Positions 23,810-33,036 of a stretch of DNA of 64,000 nucleotides are shown here, one piece after another. The notes below the pieces were generated by a model, which saw nothing but the letters and a program-made list of their open reading frames with translations, was not told the origin of the DNA and did no database searches. Within the stretch, counting starts at the first letter, position 1; every line of letters starts with the position of its first letter. The translations under genes and the position numbers were made by a program. The DNA is taken from the NCBI RefSeq assembly GCF_034439435.1, contig NZ_JAPCKJ010000006.1, positions 1-64,000 of the forward strand. The letters are read 5' to 3'. The DNA is from Sarcina sp034439435 (lineage in GTDB: Bacteria; Bacillota; Clostridia; Clostridiales; Clostridiaceae).

Positions 23810-25171
23810 GTGGCAAAAGTTAGAAGTATATATGTATGTCAAAATTGTGGATATGAATCTCCAAAATGGATGGGAAAATGTCCAGAATGTAATAATTGGA
23901 ATACTTTAGTTGAAGAAATTAGAGATACTAAAAGTAACCAAGTTTCGCCTAAGGTTGAAAGACAAATTGGTGAACTTAAGAAAATAAAGGAAATAAAATC
24001 AGGTGAAAAAGAAAGATATGATACCGGAATAGGTGAATTAAATAGGGTATTAGGTGGAGGCCTTGTTAAAGGTTCGCTTACACTCATTTCTGGTGATCCT
24101 GGAATAGGTAAATCTACACTTCTTTTACAAACAGCTAATAATATTTCAAAAAAATATGGGAAAGTTTTATATGTGTCAGGAGAGGAATCAGAAGAACAAA
24201 TAAAAATAAGAGGAGATAGATTAAAAGTTGATGCAGAAGAACTTTATATCGTTGCTGAGACTAATCTTGATATAATAGAAGCATATATAGATAAACTTAA
24301 GCCAGCTTTCATAATAATAGATTCAATACAGACTATTTATAGAGATACAGTTTCTTCAGCTCCTGGAAGTGTTTCGCAGGTAAAAGAGTGTTCAAATGCT
24401 GTAATGAGAATTGCTAAGGGAAAAAATATACCATTATTTATTGTTGCTCATGTAACTAAACAAGGGGATTTAGCAGGACCAAGAGTGTTAGAACATATGG
24501 TTGATACTGTTTTATCTTTTGAGGGAGAAAGAACTGAAGAATTTAGAATATTAAGAACTATGAAAAATAGATTTGGAACTACAGCTGAAATTGGCGTCTT
24601 TGAAATGCGTGGAGAAGGGCTAATGCAGGTTTATGATCCATCTAGTATGTTCTTAGAAGATACTAGCTTTAATCAAGAAGGTTCTGTTGTAATTGGAGTA
24701 ATGGAAGGAACTAGACCTATTCTTGTAGAAATACAATCATTAGCATCTGAAACGAAAGCAGTTATGCCTAGAAGAACTTCTGTAGGAGTAGAGAATTCAA
24801 GGTTAAGTTTAATATTGGCTGTACTAGAGAAAAAGTTAAGAGTTCCTTTTTATAATACTGATGTTTATGTAAATGTAGTTGGAGGCCTTGAAATAGAAGG
24901 TACTACAGCTGACTTAGGGATTGCTATCTCCTTAGTGTCATCAGTGAAAGGTAAGGCTGCTAGTTTAGAAAAATTAGTTGTTGTTGGAGAAGTTGGTTTG
25001 ACAGGAGAAATAAGACCTATAGCCAACTGTGACAGAATATTAAATGAAGCTGAAAAAATGGGATTTTTAAATGCTGTTGTTCCATATAGAAGCTTAGAAA
25101 AATTAAAAGGAAGTAAGTTAAATCTTATAGGTGTTAAAACTGTGCGAGAAGCAATAGGAAAGATATTTTAA
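23810..25171 (+). CDS. radA: DNA repair protein RadA (Sms)
   Basis: A 453-residue RecA-like helicase involved in branch migration during recombinational repair. It has the N-terminal zinc finger CQNCGYESPKWMGKCPEC, Walker A GDPGIGKST near residue 97, the RadA-specific KNRFG motif, and a C-terminal Lon-protease-like domain. GTG at 23810 is the likely start (giving MAKVRS, family-typical) with GGAG upstream; an ATG eight codons earlier has no binding site. It is followed after 19 bases by disA, the usual pairing, and RadA modulates DisA in Bacillus. Confidence 0.92.
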   Translation: MAKVRSIYVCQNCGYESPKWMGKCPECNNWNTLVEEIRDTKSNQVSPKVERQIGELKKIKEIKSGEKERYDTGIGELNRVLGGGLVKGSLTLISGDPGIGKSTLLLQTANNISKKYGKVLYVSGEESEEQIKIRGDRLKVDAEELYIVAETNLDIIEAYIDKLKPAFIIIDSIQTIYRDTVSSAPGSVSQVKECSNAVMRIAKGKNIPLFIVAHVTKQGDLAGPRVLEHMVDTVLSFEGERTEEFRILRTMKNRFGTTAEIGVFEMRGEGLMQVYDPSSMFLEDTSFNQEGSVVIGVMEGTRPILVEIQSLASETKAVMPRRTSVGVENSRLSLILAVLEKKLRVPFYNTDVYVNVVGGLEIEGTTADLGIAISLVSSVKGKAASLEKLVVVGEVGLTGEIRPIANCDRILNEAEKMGFLNAVVPYRSLEKLKGSKLNLIGVKTVREAIGKIF

Positions 25172-25190
25172 GGTGGATAGGTGTGAGTAA

Positions 25191-26255
25191 ATGAGAACTG
25201 TACATGATGATGATTTAAAGAAAATATTAAAGATAATGAGTCCAGGTACTTCTTTACGAGAAGGGTTAGACAATATACTTAGAGCCAAAACTGGTGGACT
25301 TATAGTTTTAGGAGATAATGAAGAAATATTAGATTTAGTAGATGGTGGTTTTAATATAAATTCTGAGTATAGTCCAGCGTATATATATGAGCTTGCTAAA
25401 ATGGATGGAGCATTAGTACTGAGTTCAGATAGAAAAAGGATACTTTATGCTAATGCCCAGCTTATGCCAAATCAATCTATAAGTACCTTTGAAACTGGAA
25501 CAAGACATAGAACTGCTCAAAGGGTTGCTAAGCAAACTAATAAAATAGCAATAGCAATATCACAAAGAAGAAATATAATCACTGTTTATAAAGGTGATAT
25601 AAAGTATGTATTAAGAGATAGCGCAGTTATATTAGGTAAAGCAAATCAAGCTATACAAACACTAGAAAAGTATGTAGCCGTTCTTGAAAGAGTAACAAAC
25701 AATCTAAATATACTTGAATTTCAAGACTTAGCAACGCTTTTTGATGTAACTACAGCTATACAAAGAACAGAAATGGTAATGAGAATAGTTGAAGAAATAG
25801 AAGGGTATATCATTGAATTAGGTAATGAAGGAAGACTTATTTCTATGCAGTTAAATGAATTAGTAAGAAGTATAGAACAAGATGGGGTTCTTCTAATAAG
25901 AGACTATTGTTATGATAAAATGGAATATAGAGATGTTTACAAAGAAATTCAAGAGTTATCATCGGAAGATTTACTAGATTTAGATATAATAGCAAAAGAA
26001 TTAGGTTATGTAGGAAAATCTTTAATTGACACATTAGTGTCACCTAGAGGGTATAGAATATCTAATAAGGTACCAAGAATACCATCAAATGTAATAGAAA
26101 ACCTAGTAGGACATTTCGGAAAGCTTAAGTATATTCTTGAAGCTGGCAATGAAGATTTAGATCAGGTAGAAGGAATTGGAGAAGCTAGAGCTAGGGCAAT
26201 AAAAAATGGATTAAGAAGAATAAGAGAACAAGTTGCTTTGAATAAAAATTTATAA
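25191..26255 (+). CDS. disA: Diadenylate cyclase DisA, DNA integrity scanning protein
   Basis: A 354-residue c-di-AMP synthase. The N-terminal DAC domain has DGALVLS and the RHRTAQR motif that bind and condense ATP. A helical linker follows, and the C-terminal helix-hairpin-helix (VEGIGEARARAIKNGL) binds branched DNA. It scans the chromosome and stops synthesis at lesions. It forms an operon with radA. The c-di-AMP it makes is sensed by DarA, encoded at 8286. Confidence 0.93.
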   Translation: MRTVHDDDLKKILKIMSPGTSLREGLDNILRAKTGGLIVLGDNEEILDLVDGGFNINSEYSPAYIYELAKMDGALVLSSDRKRILYANAQLMPNQSISTFETGTRHRTAQRVAKQTNKIAIAISQRRNIITVYKGDIKYVLRDSAVILGKANQAIQTLEKYVAVLERVTNNLNILEFQDLATLFDVTTAIQRTEMVMRIVEEIEGYIIELGNEGRLISMQLNELVRSIEQDGVLLIRDYCYDKMEYRDVYKEIQELSSEDLLDLDIIAKELGYVGKSLIDTLVSPRGYRISNKVPRIPSNVIENLVGHFGKLKYILEAGNEDLDQVEGIGEARARAIKNGLRRIREQVALNKNL

Positions 26256-26257
26256 AA

Positions 26258-26290
26258 AGAAGTGCCATATAAATATGGCACTTAATATTT
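26258..26290. terminator. Terminator-like hairpin between convergent genes
   Basis: AAGTGCCATAT pairs with ATATGGCACTT directly after disA. The T-run on the plus strand is weak (TAATATTTATT), while the minus strand has an A/T-rich tail. It lies between disA and the leftward gene. Confidence 0.6.
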
Positions 26291-26291
26291 A

Positions 26292-26693
26292 TTATCTGAA
26301 AGTAAATTTACCTAAGGTATCCATTTTATTATATTCTTTTAATAAGATATCAAATAGGTTTAAATCCAATGCATTGCATAGTGATGTTAAATAGAAGAGA
26401 TTGTTTCCAAGTTCACGTTCTATAACTTCTCTACAATTTTCACATAAGCTTCCTTTTAAATGAGAGCTTAGGCATGGGTTTAGTTCATCTAAGGATAGGT
26501 CATCATCCTTTAGCATACTTTGTTTTTTAGCACAAATCTCTATGCAGCCACAATTCGTAACGGCTTTACATATAGCTCTGTTTGCTCTTGATTGTGATTC
26601 TTGATATTTGCTTAATATATCTAAGATGCTTTTGTGTCTAAGTAAAGAATTATTAACGCTATTTTGAAAATCGTCAAAAATTACGTCCTTCAT
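26292..26693 (-). CDS. Cysteine-containing protein of unknown function
   Basis: A 133-residue protein I cannot name. It is acidic, with a helical N-terminus, a cysteine cluster NCGCIEIC near residues 47-54, a second CxxC (LCENC) near 82-87, and a C-terminal ELGNNLFYLTSLCNALDLNLFD that recalls MazG-like helices. The cysteines could bind zinc or iron. ATG has an AAGGAGTG site. It lies as a single minus-strand gene between disA and yacL. The function is open. Confidence 0.65.
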   Translation of the reverse strand: MKDVIFDDFQNSVNNSLLRHKSILDILSKYQESQSRANRAICKAVTNCGCIEICAKKQSMLKDDDLSLDELNPCLSSHLKGSLCENCREVIERELGNNLFYLTSLCNALDLNLFDILLKEYNKMDTLGKFTFR

Positions 26694-27005
26694 AGTGTTT
26701 CACTCCTTATATACTAATCTTTGACCCTATAGTAATTATAGAATTTTTTGGTTATATTTGTCAAATGATTTAGGTTGCAAAACTAAATATATGTTAAAAA
26801 CTAATTAGCTTGTTAACTTGACTATAATATAAATCAAATTACAAAAGATTTATAGGGGGTAATTTTTTAATTATAATATTTAAAGAGTATTTTGTAAGTA
26901 TTAAAGAGGTTTAATATGGTATAATTAAGAAAATATATTATAAATATTTTACAACTATGAATGATAAAAACTAAACATGTCAATAATTATATAGGAGGTG
27001 AGTTT
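26694..27005. promoter_or_regulatory. Divergent spacer with a yacL promoter
   Basis: About 310 bases without a gene. An extended -10, TGG-TATAAT (26917-26925), can serve yacL. The left part should hold the promoter of the minus-strand gene but no convincing hexamers are seen. Nothing else is found. Confidence 0.45.
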
Positions 27006-28112
27006 GTGATAAAGAAAATTTTTAGAGTAATTTTTACTATTTTAGGATTATTGATAGGATTTGTTTTAGCAGATGCAATAAGAAAGAGTGCTATAGGCAG
27101 AGAATATCTAACAAACATTTTTTTACAGGTATCATTTTATGTAATTTTAATTGCTATTTTTGGAATCATTTTATTTATTCTTTCTCCTTTTATTTATAAA
27201 GCTATAAGAAAGTTTATAACTTTTATAGAAAAAGGTATATCTAAATTATCACCAAGCGAAATAATATTTGGGGCTTTAGGAGCTATAGTCGCATTAATAT
27301 TAGCTTTAGTAATAACGTTGCCATTAAGTACATTCTTAAGTGGTTTAAATGATATGTTAGGCCCTATTGTATCAATAGTTATAAATATAATTGCAATGAT
27401 TATTGGAGCAGATATAGCTGTTAAAAAGAGAGATGATATTTTAGGCTATTTCGAGAATTTAAAAAAGAATCAATCTAAGGATAAGAAGACAAAAAATACT
27501 ACAAATAAAAAAATTGGGGCTACACCAAAGGTTCTAGATACATCTGTAATAATTGATGGTAGAATATTTGATTTATGCCAAACAGGTTTTATAGAAGGTT
27601 CTTTAGTAATACCAACTTTTGTACTTGATGAGTTAAGACATATATCAGATTGTTCAGACTCCTTAAAGAGAACAAGAGGAAGAAGAGGATTAGATATATT
27701 AAATAAAATTCAAAAAGAACTTCCAATAGAAGTTGACATGTGGGAAGGTGATTTCCCAGAAATTGCAGAAGTTGATATTAAGCTTTTAAAATTAGCACAA
27801 AAATTAAACGGAAAAGTTGTAACAAATGATTATAACTTAAATAAAGTGGCAGAGTTCCAAGGTGTACCAGTACTAAATATAAATGAATTAGCAAATGCAA
27901 TTAAGCCAGTAGTGTTACCAGGAGAAGAGATGACCCTTACTGTAGTGAAGGATGGAAAAGAATCTGGACAAGGGGTTGCCTATCTTGATGATGGTACTAT
28001 GATTGTTGTAGAAGGTGGAAGAAAGTACATGGGAAAAGAAATAACAGTAATTGTTACATCAGTACTTCAAACTGCAGCAGGTAGAATGATATTTGCTAAA
28101 TCTAAGTCTTAA
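27006..28112 (+). CDS. yacL: PIN/TRAM-domain membrane protein YacL
   Basis: About 368 residues. Three or four N-terminal membrane helices (to about residue 130) are followed by a PIN nuclease-fold domain with acidic residues in LDTSVIIDGRIFD and VTNDYNLNK, and a C-terminal TRAM RNA-binding domain (GQGVAYLDDGTMIVVEGG). GTG at 27006 follows AGGAGGTG; an upstream ATG lacks a site. The radA-disA-yacL-ispD order is standard in Firmicutes. The RNA target is unknown. Confidence 0.88.
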   Translation: MIKKIFRVIFTILGLLIGFVLADAIRKSAIGREYLTNIFLQVSFYVILIAIFGIILFILSPFIYKAIRKFITFIEKGISKLSPSEIIFGALGAIVALILALVITLPLSTFLSGLNDMLGPIVSIVINIIAMIIGADIAVKKRDDILGYFENLKKNQSKDKKTKNTTNKKIGATPKVLDTSVIIDGRIFDLCQTGFIEGSLVIPTFVLDELRHISDCSDSLKRTRGRRGLDILNKIQKELPIEVDMWEGDFPEIAEVDIKLLKLAQKLNGKVVTNDYNLNKVAEFQGVPVLNINELANAIKPVVLPGEEMTLTVVKDGKESGQGVAYLDDGTMIVVEGGRKYMGKEITVIVTSVLQTAAGRMIFAKSKS

Positions 28113-28126
28113 AAGGATATTCAATT

Positions 28127-28804
28127 ATGGGAAAAGTAGTTAGTATAGTATTAGCAGGTGGAAAAGGAAAAAGAATGGGTGCTGATGTTAGTAAGCAATT
28201 CATTGAAATAAATGGAAAGCCTATAATATATTACACTTTAAAAGCTTTTGAGGAATGTACGGAAATTGATGAAATAATACTTGTTCTTCCTAAAGATGAA
28301 ATAGATTATTTTCAAACTAGAATAGAATCTAGATTTGATTTTAAAATATCTAAAATTGTAGAGGGTGGAAAAGAAAGACAGGATTCAGTTTATAATGCAT
28401 TAAATGTCCTAGAAGATTGTGATGTAGTTTTAATACATGATGGAGCAAGAGCTTTTGTAAGTAAAAAAATAATAGAAGATGGAATAAAGTATGCTAAGGA
28501 ATTTGGAGCAGCAGCTCCAGGAGTTATGCCTAAAGATACAATAAAAGTTAAAAATTTAGAAGGATTCTCAATAAATACACTAGATAGATCATCTTTAGTA
28601 GCTGTTCAAACCCCTCAATGCTTTAAATACGATTTAATAAAAAAGGGGCATGATAAAGTTAAAGATGAAAAGATTCCAGTTACAGATGATACCATGATAG
28701 CGGAACTTTTAGGAGAAAAAGTTTATCTTTTTGAGGGTGACTATAAAAATATAAAAGTAACAACCCCAGAAGATTTAATATTAGCAGAAAATTTAGTAAA
28801 GTAA
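28127..28804 (+). CDS. ispD: 2-C-methyl-D-erythritol 4-phosphate cytidylyltransferase
   Basis: A 225-residue nucleotidyltransferase of the MEP isoprenoid pathway. It makes CDP-methylerythritol from CTP and MEP. It starts with the CTP-binding LAGGKGKRMG, followed by a VLIHDGARAF motif (Mg-binding aspartate) and VQTPQCFKYD near the C-terminus. It follows yacL by 14 bases and is the last gene before the T-box leader of proS. ispF is not adjacent here. Confidence 0.92.
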   Translation: MGKVVSIVLAGGKGKRMGADVSKQFIEINGKPIIYYTLKAFEECTEIDEIILVLPKDEIDYFQTRIESRFDFKISKIVEGGKERQDSVYNALNVLEDCDVVLIHDGARAFVSKKIIEDGIKYAKEFGAAAPGVMPKDTIKVKNLEGFSINTLDRSSLVAVQTPQCFKYDLIKKGHDKVKDEKIPVTDDTMIAELLGEKVYLFEGDYKNIKVTTPEDLILAENLVK

Positions 28805-28889
28805 GAATCACAAGATACAGACAGTATATTGACATGTTATTTTTATAAGGATATAATTTTATAAGATTTAAGAAAATTTAATAGTTGTA

Positions 28890-29100
28890 AAGACTGTGAA
28901 AAAGATTAGTAGAAACGCTTATACAGAGAGAAAATACTAGGCTGAGAGATTTTCAATATGTTTTGAACCTACTTTGGAGTCGTAGCAAAAAACTAACCGG
29001 GTTTAATACCGTTAACAATGAAGAGAGTACAAATTTAGGTGGTACCGCGAAATACAAGCTCGCCCTAATGTTTTTTTAGGGTAGAGCTTTTTTATTTTTT
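28890..29100 (+). ncRNA. T-box leader RNA, proline-specific, upstream of proS
   Basis: The conserved T-box bulge AGGTGGTACCGCG is at 29037-29049. It is followed by a terminator hairpin (29056-29068 with 29076-29089) and a T-run. Stem I starts near 28900, and the specifier loop GAACCT ACTTT carries CCT (28968-28970), a proline codon. Uncharged tRNA-Pro should pair with the specifier and the bulge and stop termination, raising proS expression. Confidence 0.9.
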
Positions 29101-29163
29101 TAAATGAATTTAATTAATTAAAATATTAAGATTAAATAACAGCTTATGAGGAGGTAATATACT

Positions 29164-30876
29164 ATGAAAATGTCAAATATGTTAGTAGGAACTTTAAGAG
29201 AAGTTCCAGCTGAAGCAGAAATAGCAAGTCACAAACTTATGCTTAGAGCAGGTCTTATGAGAAAGATGGCTGCAGGTATTTATAACTATATGCCTTTAGG
29301 ATTAAAAGTTATAGAAAATGTTAAAAATATTGTAAGAGAAGAAATGAATAATGCAGGTGCTCAAGAGTTCTTAGCATCAGCTTTAATACCATCTGAGTTA
29401 TGGCAAGAATCAGGAAGATGGGATGCTTACGGAGCAGAAATGTTTAGATTAAAAGATAGACATAACAGAGATTTTTGCTTAGGACCAACTCACGAAGAAG
29501 TATTTACTGATATCGTTAGAAATGAAATAAAATCATATAAGCAATTACCATTAAATCTATACCAAATACAAACTAAGTATAGAGATGAAAGAAGACCAAG
29601 ATTTGGAGTTATGAGATCAAGAGAATTCATAATGAAAGATGGATATAGCTTTGACAAAGACCAAGAAGGATTAGATTTAGCATATGAAAAAATGAGAAAA
29701 GCATATGTTAATATATTTAATAGATGTGGATTAGATGCTAAGGCAGTTGCAGCTGATTCAGGAGCTATAGGTGGATCTGGTTCAGCAGAGTTTATGGTTA
29801 AATCAGAGGTTGGAGAAGATGATGTAGTATTCTGTACAGCTTGTGATTATGCAGCTAATATAGAAAAAGCTCCATCAACACCAGAACATGCAGAAAAAGA
29901 AGAATTAATAGAAGTAGAAAAAGTTGAGACTCCAGCTGTTAAATCAATTGAAGATTTAGCAAACTTCTTTGAATGTTCACCAAAGAAAATAGCAAAAACT
30001 TTAATATTCCAAGCAGATGATAAGGTTGTTGCTGTTGTATTAAGAGGAGATAGAGAAGCTAATGAAGTTAAAATAGCTAATGCTGTTGGAGAAGTTACAG
30101 AATTAGAAATGGCTAGTGAAGAGGCTGTTAAAGAAGCTACAGGGGCTGCTGTTGGATTTGCTGGTCCTATAGGAATAAAAGTAGATATGTTATTAGTTGA
30201 CCAAGAAGTAGCTAATATGTATAACTTTATAATTGGTGCTAATGAAACAGATATGCACTTAAAGAATGTAAACTATGGAAGAGACTTTGAAGGAATAGTT
30301 GGAGATTTCAGAAACGTTACTGTAGGAGAAAAATGTCCTGAGTGTGGAAAAGAAATAACTATTTCAAGAGGTACTGAGGTTGGACACATATTCAAACTTG
30401 GAACTAAGTATTCAGAATCTATGGGTGCAACATTTATTGATGAAGATGGAAAAGCTAAACCATTTATAATGGGATGCTATGGAATTGGTGTTACAAGAAC
30501 TGTAGCTTCAATAATAGAGCAACATAATGACGAAAACGGAATAATCTGGCCATTAGAAGTAGCTCCATACCATGTATCAGTTATACCAGCTAACGTTAAA
30601 AATGAAGAACAAGCAACTAAAGCTGAAGAAATATATAATGAATTAAGAAAAATGGGAGTTGAAGCTCTACTTGATGATAGAAAAGAAAGAGCGGGAGTTA
30701 AATTCAAAGACTCTGAATTAATAGGAATTCCAATGAGAATAACTGTTGGAAAAATGATTGGTGAAGGTCAAGTTGAATTTAAACTTAGAAATGGTGGAGA
30801 AGTAGAGACTTTAACTATAGATGAAGTTTATAATAGAGTAAGAGAAGAGTTTGAAAAGGCTAATTTAAGTTTATAA
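29164..30876 (+). CDS. proS: Prolyl-tRNA synthetase
   Basis: A 570-residue class II synthetase of the bacterial type. Motif 2 (YRDERRPRFGVMRSREFIMKD) and motif 3 (GCYGIGVTRTVAS) are visible. An editing INS domain (about residues 235-390) sits between them and removes misacylated alanine, followed by the C-terminal anticodon-binding domain. ATG follows GAGGAGG. Regulation is by the proline T-box directly upstream. Confidence 0.95.
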   Translation: MKMSNMLVGTLREVPAEAEIASHKLMLRAGLMRKMAAGIYNYMPLGLKVIENVKNIVREEMNNAGAQEFLASALIPSELWQESGRWDAYGAEMFRLKDRHNRDFCLGPTHEEVFTDIVRNEIKSYKQLPLNLYQIQTKYRDERRPRFGVMRSREFIMKDGYSFDKDQEGLDLAYEKMRKAYVNIFNRCGLDAKAVAADSGAIGGSGSAEFMVKSEVGEDDVVFCTACDYAANIEKAPSTPEHAEKEELIEVEKVETPAVKSIEDLANFFECSPKKIAKTLIFQADDKVVAVVLRGDREANEVKIANAVGEVTELEMASEEAVKEATGAAVGFAGPIGIKVDMLLVDQEVANMYNFIIGANETDMHLKNVNYGRDFEGIVGDFRNVTVGEKCPECGKEITISRGTEVGHIFKLGTKYSESMGATFIDEDGKAKPFIMGCYGIGVTRTVASIIEQHNDENGIIWPLEVAPYHVSVIPANVKNEEQATKAEEIYNELRKMGVEALLDDRKERAGVKFKDSELIGIPMRITVGKMIGEGQVEFKLRNGGEVETLTIDEVYNRVREEFEKANLSL

Positions 30877-30920
30877 TTTATAAGATTAACAGAATTGTAT
30901 ATAATTAGAATATAATATAG

Positions 30921-30952
30921 AACTCACCTTATTTTAGAATAAGGTGAGTTAC
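30921..30952 (+). other. Perfect hairpin between proS and cysS
   Basis: AACTCACCTTATT pairs with AATAAGGTGAGTT around a short loop. There is no T-run after it, so it is a poor Rho-independent terminator. A TATAAT sequence at 30911-30916 lies just before it, so it may sit at the 5' end of the cysS transcript. No T-box is seen for cysS. Confidence 0.5.
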
Positions 30953-30980
30953 TAATAATATAAGGTAGGAGGGTCAAATA

Positions 30981-32381
30981 GTGATTAAGGTTTATAATAC
31001 TTTAAACAAGAAAAAAGAAGAATTCATTCCTTTAACTCCAGGAGAAGTTAAAATGTATGTTTGTGGTCCTACTGTGTACAACTTTTTTCATATAGGAAAT
31101 GGTAGAACTTTTATAGTTTTTGATACTATAAGAAGATATTTTGAGTACAGAGGATTTAAAGTTGATTTTGTTCAAAACTTTACAGATATAGATGACAAGA
31201 TGATTAAAAAAGCCAATGAAGAAGAAACAACTGTAAAGAAGATTGGAGATACTTACATAAAAGAGTATTACCAAGATGCAGATGCGTTAAATATAGAAAG
31301 AGCTACAGTTAATCCAAGAGCTACAGAGTTTATTGGAGATATAATAAAGTTTGTTAAAGGATTAGTTGATAAAGGATATGCTTATGAAGTTGATGGAGAT
31401 GTTTATTTCTCAACTAAGAAGTTTGAAGGATATGGAAAGTTATCAGGACAGAACATAGAAGATCTTCAATCAGGTGCTAGAATAAGTATTGATGAAAGAA
31501 AAAAAGATCCAATGGACTTTGCTATATGGAAAGCACAAAAACCAGGTGAGCCTGCTTGGAACAGTCCATGGGGAATGGGAAGACCAGGATGGCATATAGA
31601 ATGTTCATGCATGGCTAAAAAATTACTAGGTGAAACTATAGATATTCATGCTGGTGGATCAGATTTAAAATTCCCTCATCATGAAAATGAAATAGCACAA
31701 AGTGAAGCTTTAACAGGTGAACCTTTTGCAAGATATTGGTTACATTCAGCTTTTGTTAATGTAAACAATGAAAAAATGTCAAAATCATTAAATAACTTCT
31801 TTACTGCAAGAGAGATATTAGAAAAATATGATGCTGATGTTATAAGATTCTTAATGTTATCAGCACACTATAGACAACAACTTAACTTTAGTGAAGATTT
31901 ATTAGAATCAGCTAAGGCTTCAGTTGAAAGAATATACAATGCTATAGGAAACTTAGAGAATTTAATAGATGAAGTTTCTAGAGAAGAAATGAATGAAGAA
32001 GAAAAAGCTTACTTAGATTCATTAAATAAATATAAAGAAAAATATATTGAAAAAATGGACGATGATTTCAACACAGCTGATGCTATAACAGCTATATTTG
32101 ATTTAATAAAAGACACTAATACAAATATAACAATTGATTCATCAAAAGAGTTAGCTCAAAAAGCTTTAGATTTAATAAGAGAATTAGGAGCTCCACTAGG
32201 AATGTTCCAAAAGTCAACTAAAGGAAACTTAGAAGAAGAAATCGAAACTTTAATAGCTCAAAGACAACAAGCTAGAAAAGATAGAGATTTTGCTTTAGCT
32301 GATAAAATAAGAGATGATTTAAAAGATAGAGGAATTGTCTTAGAAGATACTCCTCAAGGTGTTAGATGGAAGATGATATAA
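30981..32381 (+). CDS. cysS: Cysteinyl-tRNA synthetase
   Basis: A 466-residue class I synthetase. It has the zinc-site CGPTVYNFFHIGN with the HIGH-type motif, the HHENEIAQ zinc ligands, and KMSKS near residue 267. The start is GTG with a GGAGGG site. The only tRNA-Cys gene in the window lies near its start. The following gene mrnC is separated by a terminator, though the same order cysS-mrnC-thyX-rlmB-yacP-sigH is conserved in Firmicutes. Confidence 0.95.
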   Translation: MIKVYNTLNKKKEEFIPLTPGEVKMYVCGPTVYNFFHIGNGRTFIVFDTIRRYFEYRGFKVDFVQNFTDIDDKMIKKANEEETTVKKIGDTYIKEYYQDADALNIERATVNPRATEFIGDIIKFVKGLVDKGYAYEVDGDVYFSTKKFEGYGKLSGQNIEDLQSGARISIDERKKDPMDFAIWKAQKPGEPAWNSPWGMGRPGWHIECSCMAKKLLGETIDIHAGGSDLKFPHHENEIAQSEALTGEPFARYWLHSAFVNVNNEKMSKSLNNFFTAREILEKYDADVIRFLMLSAHYRQQLNFSEDLLESAKASVERIYNAIGNLENLIDEVSREEMNEEEKAYLDSLNKYKEKYIEKMDDDFNTADAITAIFDLIKDTNTNITIDSSKELAQKALDLIRELGAPLGMFQKSTKGNLEEEIETLIAQRQQARKDRDFALADKIRDDLKDRGIVLEDTPQGVRWKMI

Positions 32382-32389
32382 TGTAGATA

Positions 32390-32432
32390 ATAAACTTGCA
32401 AAGGAGGTTTCTTTTGCAAGTTATTATTTTAA
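32390..32432 (+). terminator. Terminator after cysS
   Basis: AATAAACTTGCAAA pairs with TTTGCAAGTTATT around a nine-base loop that contains GGAGG, followed by TTTTA. The next 180 bases up to mrnC hold no gene; the mrnC promoter should lie there. Confidence 0.75.
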
Positions 32433-32610
32433 AGAATTTTATTTAATAACTATTAAATATTTTATTTCTAATTCTATAATTTTAAGAAAGCTAAATTTAA
32501 TTATATTAAAATCTTTGATTGAATTAGACCTAAATTTGTAGTTTAATAGTTTTAACTAAATAAATTCTATATAATTTTTAGATTAAGCTCAAACAAAAGG
32601 AGATAAGATA

Positions 32611-33021
32611 TTGAAGAATTTATTATACAGAGAGTTTTCAGAAAGTGAAGCTAGAATGTTAAACCCGCTTCAATTAGCTTTAATAGGAGATGGAGTTTAC
32701 GAAGTTTTTATAAGAAACTATATATTAAGTGAAAATGCAGGCTTATCAGCTCATAAAATACATGTTAAGGCTATACAATATGTAAAAGCTAAGGCTCAAA
32801 GTGACATAATAAACGCTTTAGAAGATGAGTTAAATGAGGAAGAACTTTATATCTATAAAAGAGGTAGGAACGCTAAGTCAGCAACTGTACCTAAAAATGC
32901 AAATGTTAGAGATTATAGAAATGCAACAGGTTTTGAAGCTTTAGTAGGTTATTTATATCTTACTGGCAAAGAAGAAAGATTAAATGAGTTCTTATTAAAA
33001 TGTATAGGAGTACACATTTAG
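32611..33021 (+). CDS. mrnC: Mini-ribonuclease III
   Basis: A 136-residue RNase III catalytic domain without a dsRNA-binding domain. It matures 23S rRNA in Bacillus. The conserved LALIGDGVYEVFIR holds the catalytic acidic residues, and the ATGFEALVGYLYL segment matches the RNase III signature tail. The start is TTG, eight bases after AAAGGAG. thyX follows after 15 bases. Confidence 0.9.
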   Translation: MKNLLYREFSESEARMLNPLQLALIGDGVYEVFIRNYILSENAGLSAHKIHVKAIQYVKAKAQSDIINALEDELNEEELYIYKRGRNAKSATVPKNANVRDYRNATGFEALVGYLYLTGKEERLNEFLLKCIGVHI

Positions 33022-33036
33022 AGGGGAGAATTATTA

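Noticed and set aside
30911..30980. A T-box before cysS
   Set aside because: The spacer is too short and lacks the GGTGG-ACC bulge sequence; only a simple hairpin is present.
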